Origin: Desulfuromonas sp.
GTDB lineage: Bacteria; Desulfobacterota; Desulfuromonadia; Desulfuromonadales; UBA2294
Reading direction: 5' to 3'
NCBI GenBank assembly: GCA_002868925.1
Contig: PKTZ01000094.1
Span: 1-38,833, forward strand
DNA: 38,833 nt
In this document: in pieces, positions 18,261 through 26,549 of the stretch
How positions within the stretch are numbered: the stretch's first letter is position 1
Layout: the number at the start of each line of letters is the position of its first letter
Notes under the pieces: generated by a model
The model's database searches: none
Seen by the model: the letters and a program-made list of their open reading frames with translations, nothing else
Told to the model about the DNA's origin: nothing
Made by a program: the position numbers and the translations under genes

Positions 18261-18300
18261 CAAAAAAAGCGGCCTCTTCCGGAACATCGGAAGGGGCCGC
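18261..18300 (-). terminator. Rho-independent terminator after amtB
   Basis: The 13-bp stem is GCGGCCTCTTCCG (18269-18281) with CGGAAGGGGCCGC (18288-18300), one G-T wobble and a 6-nt loop. Read on the minus strand it is followed by seven Ts (the plus-strand A run at about 18262-18268), so it mainly serves amtB. The stem may also stop rightward readthrough from the 59-aa gene. Confidence 0.85.
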
Positions 18301-18329
18301 GCCTGTTTGTTCAGTGCTCGATCGCTCGA

Positions 18330-19604
18330 TCAGAAGTTGTAGCCCGACTCGTGATGCTCCGTCTGGTCGAGTCCCATCACTTCGTCTTCCTTGTCCACCC
18401 GCAGCCCCATGACTGCCTTGAGGACAACCAGGAGAATAACGGTCACAACCGCTGCGTAAGCTCCGGCGGCGACGACCCCGATCAGCTGCACCAGGACCTG
18501 GCCCGGGTTGCCGGCGATCAGGCCGCTGGCGCCGACCGTGGCAAAGACCCCGGTCATCACCGCACCGAAAGCACCACCGATACCGTGGACACCGAAAGCA
18601 TCGAGGGAGTCATCGTAACCGAGACGATGCTTCATCAACACACCACCGTAACAGACGATACCGGCCATCAAGCCCATGATCAGGGCCGAGCCGGGGGTGA
18701 CAAAACCGGCGGCGGGGGTAATGACGACCAGGCCGGCGACGATCCCGGAGGCGGCGCCGAGGGCGCTCGGCTTGCCGACCTTGATCCATTCGGCGAGCAT
18801 CCAGGAGAGGGCCCCGGCAGCAGCAGCGGTCTGGGTCGTGGTGAATGCAAGAGCGGCGCTGCCGTCGGAAGCGAGAGCGCTGCCGGCATTGAACCCGAAC
18901 CAGCCGAACCAGAGCAGGCCGGCACCGAGCAGGGTCATCGGCAGATTGTGCGGGAACATCCGCTCCATCGGATAGCCCTTACGCTTGCCGAGCATTATGG
19001 CGGCGACCAAGGCGCTGATCCCGGAGGAGAGGTGAACGACCGTACCACCGGCGAAATCGAGATCGCCGTGACCGGCCAGCCAGCCACCATCACCCCAGAC
19101 CCAGTGTGCCAGCGGATCGTAGACCAGGGTGCTCCAGAGCAGGATAAAGACACAGTAGGTCGAAAACTTCATCCGTTCGGCAACTGCGCCTGAAATAAGA
19201 GCGGCGGTAATGATGGCGAACATCCCCTGGAACATGACGAAAACATAGGTCGGGATGGTGCCGCTGACCGAGTCGGGGGTGATCCCGTTCAGCATCAGGT
19301 TAGCAAAGCTGCCGAAAAAGGCGCCTTCGCCACCAAAAGCAATAGTGTAACCGACGACCACCCACTGCACACCGATGATCGCCATTGCGGCGAAGGTGTG
19401 CATGCTGGTTGAAAGGACGTTCTTGCTCCGGACCATGCCGCCGTAAAACAGGGCGAGGCCCGGGAGCATGAGCAGGACCAGGGCCGAGGAGACGATCAGC
19501 CAAGCGGTATCGCCGGTATCGATTGCATCCGCGGCAAAAGTGAGGGTCGGGATCAGTAACAGGATAGAGAACAGGAAAGAACTTTTCTTCAGAGCGTTGA
19601 GCAT
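18330..19604 (-). CDS. amtB: Ammonium transporter (Amt/MEP/Rh family)
   Basis: This inner-membrane ammonium channel has 424 residues from the ATG at 19604, which follows a GGAGGTG site. The 24-residue upstream extension is unlikely. An N-terminal signal-like helix (SSFLFSILLLIPTLTFAADA) precedes eleven family helices. Typical signatures are LALFYGGMVRSKNVLST, DFAGGTVVHLSSG (pore histidine) and DDSLDAFGVHGIGGAFGA (second pore histidine). The cytoplasmic tail is short and acidic. No glnK/PII gene is adjacent, although many amtB genes are paired with one. A good sigma-54 site upstream suggests nitrogen-limited expression. Confidence 0.96.
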   Translation of the reverse strand: MLNALKKSSFLFSILLLIPTLTFAADAIDTGDTAWLIVSSALVLLMLPGLALFYGGMVRSKNVLSTSMHTFAAMAIIGVQWVVVGYTIAFGGEGAFFGSFANLMLNGITPDSVSGTIPTYVFVMFQGMFAIITAALISGAVAERMKFSTYCVFILLWSTLVYDPLAHWVWGDGGWLAGHGDLDFAGGTVVHLSSGISALVAAIMLGKRKGYPMERMFPHNLPMTLLGAGLLWFGWFGFNAGSALASDGSAALAFTTTQTAAAAGALSWMLAEWIKVGKPSALGAASGIVAGLVVITPAAGFVTPGSALIMGLMAGIVCYGGVLMKHRLGYDDSLDAFGVHGIGGAFGAVMTGVFATVGASGLIAGNPGQVLVQLIGVVAAGAYAAVVTVILLVVLKAVMGLRVDKEDEVMGLDQTEHHESGYNF

Positions 19605-19659
19605 CGTTGCACCTCCAGCTATTTTGCCCGCCATTGGACAAACATCGACAAGACTGAAG

Positions 19660-19676
19660 AGCAGGCTCTGTGCCAA
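19660..19676 (-). promoter_or_regulatory. Sigma-54 (RpoN) promoter of amtB
   Basis: On the minus strand the sequence is TTGGCAC-AGAGC-CTGCT. The -24 GG and -12 GC are exactly 12 bp apart, as the sigma-54 consensus TGGCAC-N5-TTGCW requires, with only one mismatch in the -12 element. The predicted transcript starts near 19649, leaving about 45 nt before amtB. This implies activation by an NtrC-type enhancer-binding protein. Confidence 0.75.
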
Positions 19677-19774
19677 AACCTACAACGCTTTATTTTCAAC
19701 AACTTACAGACGACCTACCGACAAAACAACTTCATGCTGTGCCTAATAAGAATGCAGCAATGCATTTCAATTGA

Positions 19775-19813
19775 ACAAAAAACACCCACGACTTTTCAAC
19801 TTGTGCGTGTTTT
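19775..19813 (-). terminator. Probable terminator of the mnmH unit
   Basis: On the minus strand AAAACACGCAC (19813-19803) pairs with GTGGGTGTTTT (19789-19779), with one internal G/G mismatch, and is followed by further Ts. It lies 36 bp after the stop of the Cys-rich small gene and upstream of the amtB promoter. Confidence 0.5.
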
Positions 19814-19848
19814 GATCCAGCCGGGAAATACATGGGGAAGGAGGAAGC

Positions 19849-20022
19849 TTATTCCTCTTCGCCGAAGAGGTCTATCTGTTCAAAATCGTATTTTTCGATC
19901 TTGAATGGGTAAGGATGAAATCGGGGGCAATCGACCAGCAGGACCGACACATCCTGCTTGCAGTGACGGATACACTTCAGGCAGAGCTTATTGCTCGGCT
20001 CGCTTTTACGCCGGCGGCTCAT
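19849..20022 (-). CDS. Cys-rich small protein coupled to mnmH (57 aa)
   Basis: This protein has 57 residues, starting MSRRRKSEPSNKLCLKCIRH. Four cysteines are arranged C14-x2-C17-x3-C21 and C33 (VDCPRFHPYPF), suitable for a zinc or Fe-S site. The N-terminus is basic, the C-terminus acidic (DLFGEEE). The ATG at 20022 overlaps the mnmH stop as ATGA. The GGGAGGT just upstream is rather close, so translation is probably coupled. A TTG at 20040 is a poorer start. I do not recognise a named family. The tight linkage suggests a role linked to tRNA selenation or sulfur/selenium handling, which is inference only. Confidence 0.7.
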   Translation of the reverse strand: MSRRRKSEPSNKLCLKCIRHCKQDVSVLLVDCPRFHPYPFKIEKYDFEQIDLFGEEE

Positions 20023-21110
20023 ACACCTCCCTGCCGGCAAACCGAGCCGGGACGACCATCCTCGAGGATCGTTCGGATCGCTTCTTCGAGCGGAGCCAGG
20101 GTGCCCGTTTCCGGGTCGACCTCCAGCTCGATCCGCTGCTCCGGAAAGGTGTGACGGTAGAGCGTGTCATAATAATCGACCATCAGTTCCCGCACCAGTT
20201 GTTGCCACTGGCCGTCGTGCAGAAGTGCGAGCATCTCCTCGACCCGCTGCTTGCCGAGCCTCTCCTTGAGCGCCCGGATCGGCGGTTCGAAGGCATCACG
20301 CAGATCGTCGCGAGCTGGATAATCGTCGAGGATGCACTCGACCCGCCGGTCGAGATCGAGGTTCAGCCAGATGCTGGTCTCAACCTGCATCGCATCATGC
20401 AGGTTTTTCGGCAGGGCGACCCGACCGATATGGCGACTCTCCCCCTCGACCAGGACATAGCCGTCCCGCGAAATTTTGCGCAGTTCGTCCCAGACCAACG
20501 ACTCGAACATCTTCTGCCCCGGCTGCGGTGGCAGGCCGAGGTTGCCGAAGGCGCTGCCACGGTGGTTGGCCAGCCCTTCGAGGTCAATCACCGGGTAGCC
20601 GGCATCGGCGAGCCGATGCAACAGGGTGGTCTTGCCGACCCCGGTCATTCCGCGCAGCACCAGCAGACGCCCCCATTCCGGTTTTTCGAAATACTCGAGC
20701 ACATGCCGCCGGAACGCCTTGTGCCCTCCCTCGAGCTGCCGCGCCGGGATACCGGCAAACTCCAAAAACGAGGTCATCGCCCGGCTCCGCTCGCCGCCGC
20801 GCCAGCAGAAAACGACCACCGGCACCGCGCGACCCTCGGCCGCCGCCTGCACCGCGCGGATAAATTCCGGGATCTTCGGAGCAACCAGCTCGATGCCACG
20901 CATGCGGGCATCCTGTTTACTCACCTGCTTGTACATGGTGCCGATCTCGGCCCGTTCCTCGTTGGAAAAGATCGGAATATTGATCGCACCGGGGATAGTC
21001 GCCTCGGCGAATTCGGCCGGGGTACGGACATCGACCAACAGCGCACCGCGGTCACGGAAATCGAGGGCCTGCTCCATGCTGATTTTAAGGGGATCACGTG
21101 CTTTTTTCAT
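20019..21110 (-). CDS. mnmH: tRNA 2-selenouridine synthase
   Basis: This enzyme converts 2-thiouridine at the wobble position of certain tRNAs to 2-selenouridine using selenophosphate, via a geranylated intermediate. It has 363 residues. An N-terminal rhodanese domain (about 10-130) carries the active-site cysteine C102 in VVFCWRGGERSRAM. A C-terminal P-loop domain has GMTGVGKTT at 154-162. Length matches the family. AGAGGG precedes the ATG at 21110. It implies that the organism makes selenophosphate (selD), which is not in the window. It overlaps the Cys-rich small gene by 4 bp. Confidence 0.95.
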   Translation of the reverse strand: MKKARDPLKISMEQALDFRDRGALLVDVRTPAEFAEATIPGAINIPIFSNEERAEIGTMYKQVSKQDARMRGIELVAPKIPEFIRAVQAAAEGRAVPVVVFCWRGGERSRAMTSFLEFAGIPARQLEGGHKAFRRHVLEYFEKPEWGRLLVLRGMTGVGKTTLLHRLADAGYPVIDLEGLANHRGSAFGNLGLPPQPGQKMFESLVWDELRKISRDGYVLVEGESRHIGRVALPKNLHDAMQVETSIWLNLDLDRRVECILDDYPARDDLRDAFEPPIRALKERLGKQRVEEMLALLHDGQWQQLVRELMVDYYDTLYRHTFPEQRIELEVDPETGTLAPLEEAIRTILEDGRPGSVCRQGGV

Positions 21111-21186
21111 GTGACCCTCTTTATAGCCTGAAAGACAGAATTGTTACAAGCCGATAACAATTCAGGCAATCTTGGTTTTGGGGAAA

Positions 21187-21217
21187 GTCGAAGGTTCAAA
21201 TCCTCTCGCCCCGACCA
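21187..21217 (+). repeat. tRNA-Pro 3'-end fragment, copy 1
   Basis: This is the last 31 nt of a proline tRNA gene: T-arm GAAGGTTCAAATCCTCT and acceptor CGCCCCG plus ACCA. It matches copy 2 (36459-36489) except for one base. Upstream sequence no longer folds as a tRNA, so this is a fragment. A terminator and more repeat follow. Confidence 0.85.
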
Positions 21218-21375
21218 AAAATAAAAAGAGCGGTCCTAATCAGGGTCGCTCTTTTATTTGTACTCCGAGCCATGTCGGTCCGGCAACATCCCAAAGTATA
21301 TATTTAAAAACTTTTGAATTATTCCTATGGCCACTCCGGTCTAGGGGGTTCTCTTCGGAAATCATCCAGTGGCTG
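21218..21375 (+). repeat. Extended repeat downstream of copy 1 (left unit)
   Basis: This sequence continues to match the region after copy 2 (36490 to about 36650), by eye at roughly 80% identity. Shared blocks include TCCTAATCAGGGTCGCTCTT, GAATTAT and TATGGCCACTCCGGTC. It ends about 10 bp before the stop codon of the OmpA-family gene. It has no ORF of its own. Confidence 0.75.
21224..21255 (+). terminator. Terminator in repeat copy 1
   Basis: AAAAGAGCGGTCCT (21224-21237) pairs with AGGGTCGCTCTTTT (21242-21255) around AATC, using two G-T wobbles. It is the tRNA gene's own terminator type, repeated after all three fragments. Confidence 0.75.
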
Positions 21376-21385
21376 CTAAAAATCT

Positions 21386-22360
21386 CTACTCCGGAAAGAC
21401 TGCACAACAGATGATTTCCACCCGGCGATTTTCATAGCGGCCTTCCGAAGTCGCATTGTTGGCAACAGGCCGCGATTCACCGAACCCTTTGGCTTTGAGC
21501 TTGTCGGGATCGAGATCGTAATTATCAATCAATGCCTGGCGAACGGCTTCAGCACGTCTTTCGGAAAGACTCTGGTTGTATTCGGGCTCCCCGGCGTTGT
21601 CTGTATATCCGGCAATAAAAATGTAGGGGACCTCTCGATTTTTCCGGATGAATTCGGCAGCTTTGTCGATTTCCGGTTTGAATTCTGGCTTTATCACCGC
21701 CTCGTCGGTGTCGAAATTGATGTGCAGGGTCAGCTTCAGTTCGCAACCGTCATCATCGACAACGATCCCTTCCAGGGTATCAGGGCATTTGTCGAGAGCA
21801 TCCAAAACGCCGTCGCCATCGCTGTCTTTCGGGGCGACCTCAGCCATCCCTTTCCCTCCGAACTGGAATTTCAAGCCGACGGTATAAAGCAGGTTGTTTT
21901 CGCTGAAAGCCGCCAAGTGCCTGACGTCGGCGCGCAACGCGATATCGTCTTTGAGGAAGTAGAGCAGACCGACACCGTAATTTGCCATGAAGTCAGAGTT
22001 GTCATCCAGCTCGTAGCTGCCGATACCGGCCGCGACGTAGGGGACGAGAGTCCGGTCCGTCATGAAGTGATAGAGGGCATCGAGACGATAATTTTCGAGG
22101 TCGACCTCGTTATTCGAATTTTCTACCTCGAGCTCAGCGAAGGTCCCTGCCGCCTCTAGGGCAAGTGCCTCGGTAAAGTTGTAGCCGACCGCTATACTAT
22201 AGGCCATATCGTCATCAACCGGCTGGTCGTCATCCATGATGATTCCGCCGATCATCGGCGAAAAGGTAAAAGCGCCACTTCTGATTTGCGCCCAAGAGTT
22301 AGCAGGAAATAGGCTGATCGTAATGAAGACAGCGGCGAACAAGAATTTGGAAATGTTCAT
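21386..22360 (-). CDS. OmpA-family outer-membrane protein
   Basis: This 324-residue protein has a signal peptide (residues 1-24, ending NSWAQ). An eight-stranded OmpA-like beta-barrel spans about 27-170. A thrombospondin type 3-like calcium loop (DSDGDGVLDALDKCPDT) follows at about 180-196. The C-terminal peptidoglycan-binding OmpA domain (about 212-320) contains HINFDTDEAVIKP, FIAGYTDNAG, YNQSLSERRAEAVRQAL and the final NRRVEI. It links the outer membrane to the cell wall. AGGAGAGA precedes the start. The gene end lies against a tRNA-derived repeat, and the last residues (ICCAVFPE) may be a modified terminus. Confidence 0.93.
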   Translation of the reverse strand: MNISKFLFAAVFITISLFPANSWAQIRSGAFTFSPMIGGIIMDDDQPVDDDMAYSIAVGYNFTEALALEAAGTFAELEVENSNNEVDLENYRLDALYHFMTDRTLVPYVAAGIGSYELDDNSDFMANYGVGLLYFLKDDIALRADVRHLAAFSENNLLYTVGLKFQFGGKGMAEVAPKDSDGDGVLDALDKCPDTLEGIVVDDDGCELKLTLHINFDTDEAVIKPEFKPEIDKAAEFIRKNREVPYIFIAGYTDNAGEPEYNQSLSERRAEAVRQALIDNYDLDPDKLKAKGFGESRPVANNATSEGRYENRRVEIICCAVFPE

Positions 22361-22685
22361 TCTCTCCTCCCTTGAATTGGCATGTTCTGGTCTTAACCTT
22401 CAGGCGCAATCTAGTCCCGGCAATGCCCAGTTGGCCCGGTAGATAGCTTAACGTTATTCAGTTTAACAGAAAGGATTGGAATTACATCAGGCAGGGACGA
22501 TATATGGTATTTTCACCCTTAGGCAGACCTTATCGTTCTGTATTTATTAATTAGTGCCACAGCCTATTAATTCAACTATTAATGATAAAACCATCAAATA
22601 CGACTTGACTATGTTTTCCATTGAGCCTTCAGGGCAACTTTAAATGATTCCTACAAATCCTGACTTCCAAGACATGGATTAAATA
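22361..22685. other. Intergenic region between the ompA-like gene and tamB
   Basis: This 325 bp has no ORF of coding character. It is AT-rich towards the tamB side (several TTAATTA-like stretches) and presumably holds the leftward promoter of the OmpA-like gene. I see no convincing hairpin terminator for tamB and no repeat shared with other parts of the window. Confidence 0.5.
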
Positions 22686-25600
22686 TCAATCAAACTCAAA
22701 TCGATAATAAATATCCGCACCGCTTTCGAGCCCGAATTTCGACTCGGCTTCCCATCCTTTGTGAATCCGGTAGCGCAAACCGGCCTCGCTCCGTTGTCCG
22801 AACAAGGCATATCCGTAACTCAAATACAAATCCGGGGTTAAATATTTCCCCACGCGCAGGATCGTGTCCTCGCTCTCGCCACCCTCACTCTCGGCGGTAA
22901 TACTGTCGATACCGAGCTTGTTCTGCAACTGATTCCGCAAAACCACCGAATCGCCTGCCGACAACAGCGCTCCGGCCGCCAGCATGAGGGGGTCCTGTTC
23001 ACCTCCGGCCTGATCGAGCGGCCGGCCGAGGACAATGAGGGAGAGGATGTCCGTATCAGGCATCGCCGGCTCCGAATAAAGCTTGACCCGGGGTGCTTTC
23101 GCGGTTCCGTCAATCTGGACGCCGGCTTTTGTCTCGCCGATATTTTTCAACGCCAGGATATTGATAGCTGGATTATCGAGCGGCCCGTGAGCGAAGTGCG
23201 CCTCCCCCTTTTCGATCTTCAACTTGACCCCATACGACGAATAGTTTCCTTCCCGAACCTCGATCAAGCCACTTCCGGTAAAGTGCTGCCGGTCGATATC
23301 GGTGAGCGTAAGCTGCCCACCGAGACGGGCATTCAAGCCGAACATGTTGACAATAACCTGATCTCCCAGAACCAGCTTGATGTTTGTTTTCAGGTTGAAC
23401 GGCAGGTCTTTTTCGGAATTCGTGCGTTGTTGACCGACGATGACCGCATCCGCGCTGACTTGAACGGGACTGCGCTCACTTCGACCGACTGCCAGGAAAT
23501 AGGGGATTACGATCTTCCCTGATATTTCATACTCACCGTTAGTCCCCGTCATGGTCAGATCCGGGTTGGTCCTAACCCGCAGTTCCGGCAGATCAATCAG
23601 GGTGAAATCCTCTCCCTTGATATTTAAATCGATCACGGAAGGGAGCCATCCCTCCAGCTCGGCATACCCCGACACGGACAATTTCCCGGGGGCGGACTCT
23701 GCTGCCAGGTTTTCGATGACAACACGATCATCTTTGAGCAACGTCTTCATTTTGACATTCTTGAACGTGATGCCGGCAACGGGTAGATATGCCTGCCCGT
23801 TTCGCAATGATGCCTTACCGCTAAATTTCGGCGATCCCCAGGTTCCATCGAGGCGGGTGTCAATTTTGATCTCGCCTCTGGTGTCCTGAACCAGATCGGG
23901 CCACAACGCACCGATGATCCCCTGTTCGGTAAAGTGGCCGCTCAATTGGCCCGACACCCCGGCTTTCGTTTCAGGTTCGATCGGCCAGCGCGCCGGCACG
24001 GGGAGCTGCCATGATGACGAAATCCGTCCACGCTTGGTGACGACGGCCTGCAGGGAACCGGCGAGGCGTTCGCCTTGCCAGGTTCCGTCCACGGCTGTCT
24101 CTTCGAAGACGAAATCAACCGGTTTCGAATCCTCGCTTTTCCAGGACAGCAGTGTATCTTTCAGTGAAGCGTGAAGTTCGCCCTGGAAGTCGGTGCCATT
24201 CAGCAGGCTGCCGATAAAATGCCCCCGCCACGTACCGCTCAGGTTGAATTGCTCGGGCAACCGATCAAAGGTAAACAGGGGCAGATCCTTCCAGGCAAAA
24301 GCCCACTGCAAAGGGATGGGATCGTAGCTTTGCAATAGCGCTTTCGATGACAGCGTCCCCGACAGATGACCGTCGCCGGGGAGCTTGACCCCGAGCGCAG
24401 CGTTCAGTCCCTGCTGACCCCATGTCCCGTCAAGCCGCATCGCATCGATCGCTACACTGTAGTCCTTGAAGAAGATCGAGCGGACACCGGCCACTTCGAT
24501 GGCACATGACAGGTTGTCACACTGCAAAGCCATGTCGAGCTCACCCGTCATCGACAGCGGGTCGATGAACGGGGAAAGCAATGACAAGGGTAACCCCTCG
24601 GCAAGGAGACTCAACTGTTGCGGGATGCCGTTGCGCTTCAGACGGCCGGACAAAGAGATGCGTCCGTCAGGGCCCGCCAGATCGAACGTATCGAGCGAGT
24701 AGCCCTGCTTGTCGACGCCCCCGGATGCCGGAGCAACCAACTCCCAGTAGCCGAATTTTTGATGGGTGATGGTGGCGGTTTTGATCGTCCCCTGCCAGCC
24801 TTCATCTGTCGCCTGCCCAATGACGGTGGTCTGCGCCGAGCCCTCGGGGAACGAGACGGTGGTGATCACCTCGTGATTTTCCGGGTCGCCCTGCAAGTCA
24901 GCTTCAACACTTTGCAGTGCTATTGTTCCATATTTCATCGCCCGCATAGACAGGTTTATATTTGCAGGTTGACTCGGGTGTTGCCGGACAAGAACGGCTG
25001 AGAACGAATCGGCGGTAAGCTTGCCGTATTGCAGTTTTTTACCGGAGGTCGACAAGCTTCCAATCCACTCTCCGTCACTGCGGCCGACCCACCCCCGCCC
25101 GTCCAATTGACCTTTCGACTCTGCCCGGATAAGACTCAGGTCATTGATCTCGAATTCAACTCCCAGTCGCTCGGCAAGAGAGCCGGATGCCGTAAGCCGA
25201 AAACCGTCGCCGGCAAGATCGGCCTGGGTAAGCGACAGGATGCCGTCTTGCCAGGCGCCCCCGGCAACCCCGTTCAGGGGTAATCCGCGCAGGCGGCTCT
25301 TTAAAAGCCGGGCATCGAAATCGATCCGGGGCTCATTGTCGAGCTGGGATGCTGTGACCGAGGCGTCCATATTGATAAGGCCGGTCCATTCAGGCGCAAT
25401 ACGGGCTGGGTCCAACCCACGAATCCGGATATCGGCCTGAGTGGCTGGTCCCTGCTGCCAGAAGGCCTGAATATCACCGGTAAGTTCACTTCCCAACCAC
25501 GTACCATCACGGATACCGATACGTGCCCGGTCCGCCTTGACCGCAAAGTCGCCCGACATGCTGCCAGACACCAGCTCCGGGCCGGTTGCGGTCAAATCAT

Positions 25601-26549
25601 AGTTGCCATGCAGTATGACTGCCGGGCCCGAGTCTTTCAATGGATCCTGTTCTGTAGAGCTGAGTGGCTGCTCTTTTTCCAACCCTGAATTGACCACCGT
25701 TGTCTCCACCCAGGACAGCTCGAGAGAACCCGAGATGAGTGACGCGCTGGCGGGTTGTTTTATTTCGAGATCGGTCAGGACAAGGTTCTCCCGGCCGAGG
25801 AGGAGATGACCGCTGAAATGCTGATCGCGCTGTTCTCCGGTATGCACTCGACCGGAAATCGGACCAGCGAGAAGCTGCTCGGGAGAGCCCTTTTTCAGGT
25901 CAAACGACAGGCTCAGCTCACTTCCCGATGTGTCCGTGAAAAAACTCAGATCTCCTGCGACCTGCGGCTTGAACAGATCCAGTCTCAACGCGCTTTTTGC
26001 GGTGTAATCAAGATGGCTTGCCCGGATCTCGTTAACCGTAACGACCCCGTCATCCAAACCGATGCCACTTGCCTCGCCATCGAAAACGAAAGTCTCCCCT
26101 TGCGGCGAAACGTACCGGGCCTGAATCAAGGAGGTCTTCTCGATCTCGACCTGCCAGCTCGCCAGCCCGACCGGCAGTTCCGGCCAGGAGAGAGTCGTGT
26201 TCGCCGCTTCCGTTTTTTCATGCAGCTGTAACACCGGCGTCTTCAGATTCAGGCTGGCAACATCGAGCTTCCTGAAAAGCAGCGCCAAGGGCGACCATTC
26301 CAGGTCGACTTCCTCGATATGCAGCGATCCATCTTCCCAGCTCAATGCCAAATCATGCAGGATAAGGCGATCCGCTATCCGTCCTTCCGAAGATGAATAC
26401 TGGACATCTAACGGTGACAGCTGCTGCACCTTCGCCAGCAACCAGCGTGAGCCTGACTCCGTACGGATGAGTGAACCCACCACAACGATGCCGAGAAAAG
26501 TGAGGCCCGCAACAAACAGGGCGGCATATTTCAAGATACGTTTCACCAT
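22686..26549 (-). CDS. tamB: TamB-like translocation and assembly module protein (AsmA-like/DUF490)
   Basis: This is a very long (1287 aa) envelope protein anchored in the inner membrane by one N-terminal helix (residues about 7-27). The periplasmic region is predicted as a long beta-rich groove of the bridge-like lipid-transfer type. The C-terminal DUF490/TamB domain (about 950-1287) includes GSGLIEVREGNYSSYGVKL and ends ADIYYRFEFD with an aromatic outer-membrane-type terminus. With TamA it serves outer-membrane protein assembly or phospholipid transport. It overlaps the end of tamA by 7 bp, a standard tamA-tamB pair. Confidence 0.93.
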   Translation of the reverse strand: MVKRILKYAALFVAGLTFLGIVVVGSLIRTESGSRWLLAKVQQLSPLDVQYSSSEGRIADRLILHDLALSWEDGSLHIEEVDLEWSPLALLFRKLDVASLNLKTPVLQLHEKTEAANTTLSWPELPVGLASWQVEIEKTSLIQARYVSPQGETFVFDGEASGIGLDDGVVTVNEIRASHLDYTAKSALRLDLFKPQVAGDLSFFTDTSGSELSLSFDLKKGSPEQLLAGPISGRVHTGEQRDQHFSGHLLLGRENLVLTDLEIKQPASASLISGSLELSWVETTVVNSGLEKEQPLSSTEQDPLKDSGPAVILHGNYDLTATGPELVSGSMSGDFAVKADRARIGIRDGTWLGSELTGDIQAFWQQGPATQADIRIRGLDPARIAPEWTGLINMDASVTASQLDNEPRIDFDARLLKSRLRGLPLNGVAGGAWQDGILSLTQADLAGDGFRLTASGSLAERLGVEFEINDLSLIRAESKGQLDGRGWVGRSDGEWIGSLSTSGKKLQYGKLTADSFSAVLVRQHPSQPANINLSMRAMKYGTIALQSVEADLQGDPENHEVITTVSFPEGSAQTTVIGQATDEGWQGTIKTATITHQKFGYWELVAPASGGVDKQGYSLDTFDLAGPDGRISLSGRLKRNGIPQQLSLLAEGLPLSLLSPFIDPLSMTGELDMALQCDNLSCAIEVAGVRSIFFKDYSVAIDAMRLDGTWGQQGLNAALGVKLPGDGHLSGTLSSKALLQSYDPIPLQWAFAWKDLPLFTFDRLPEQFNLSGTWRGHFIGSLLNGTDFQGELHASLKDTLLSWKSEDSKPVDFVFEETAVDGTWQGERLAGSLQAVVTKRGRISSSWQLPVPARWPIEPETKAGVSGQLSGHFTEQGIIGALWPDLVQDTRGEIKIDTRLDGTWGSPKFSGKASLRNGQAYLPVAGITFKNVKMKTLLKDDRVVIENLAAESAPGKLSVSGYAELEGWLPSVIDLNIKGEDFTLIDLPELRVRTNPDLTMTGTNGEYEISGKIVIPYFLAVGRSERSPVQVSADAVIVGQQRTNSEKDLPFNLKTNIKLVLGDQVIVNMFGLNARLGGQLTLTDIDRQHFTGSGLIEVREGNYSSYGVKLKIEKGEAHFAHGPLDNPAINILALKNIGETKAGVQIDGTAKAPRVKLYSEPAMPDTDILSLIVLGRPLDQAGGEQDPLMLAAGALLSAGDSVVLRNQLQNKLGIDSITAESEGGESEDTILRVGKYLTPDLYLSYGYALFGQRSEAGLRYRIHKGWEAESKFGLESGADIYYRFEFD

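Noticed and set aside
21111-21186. Promoter of mnmH (TTGTAA-N18-TATAAA on the minus strand)
   Set aside because: The predicted start would fall within or after the ribosome site just before the ATG, so the match is probably chance.
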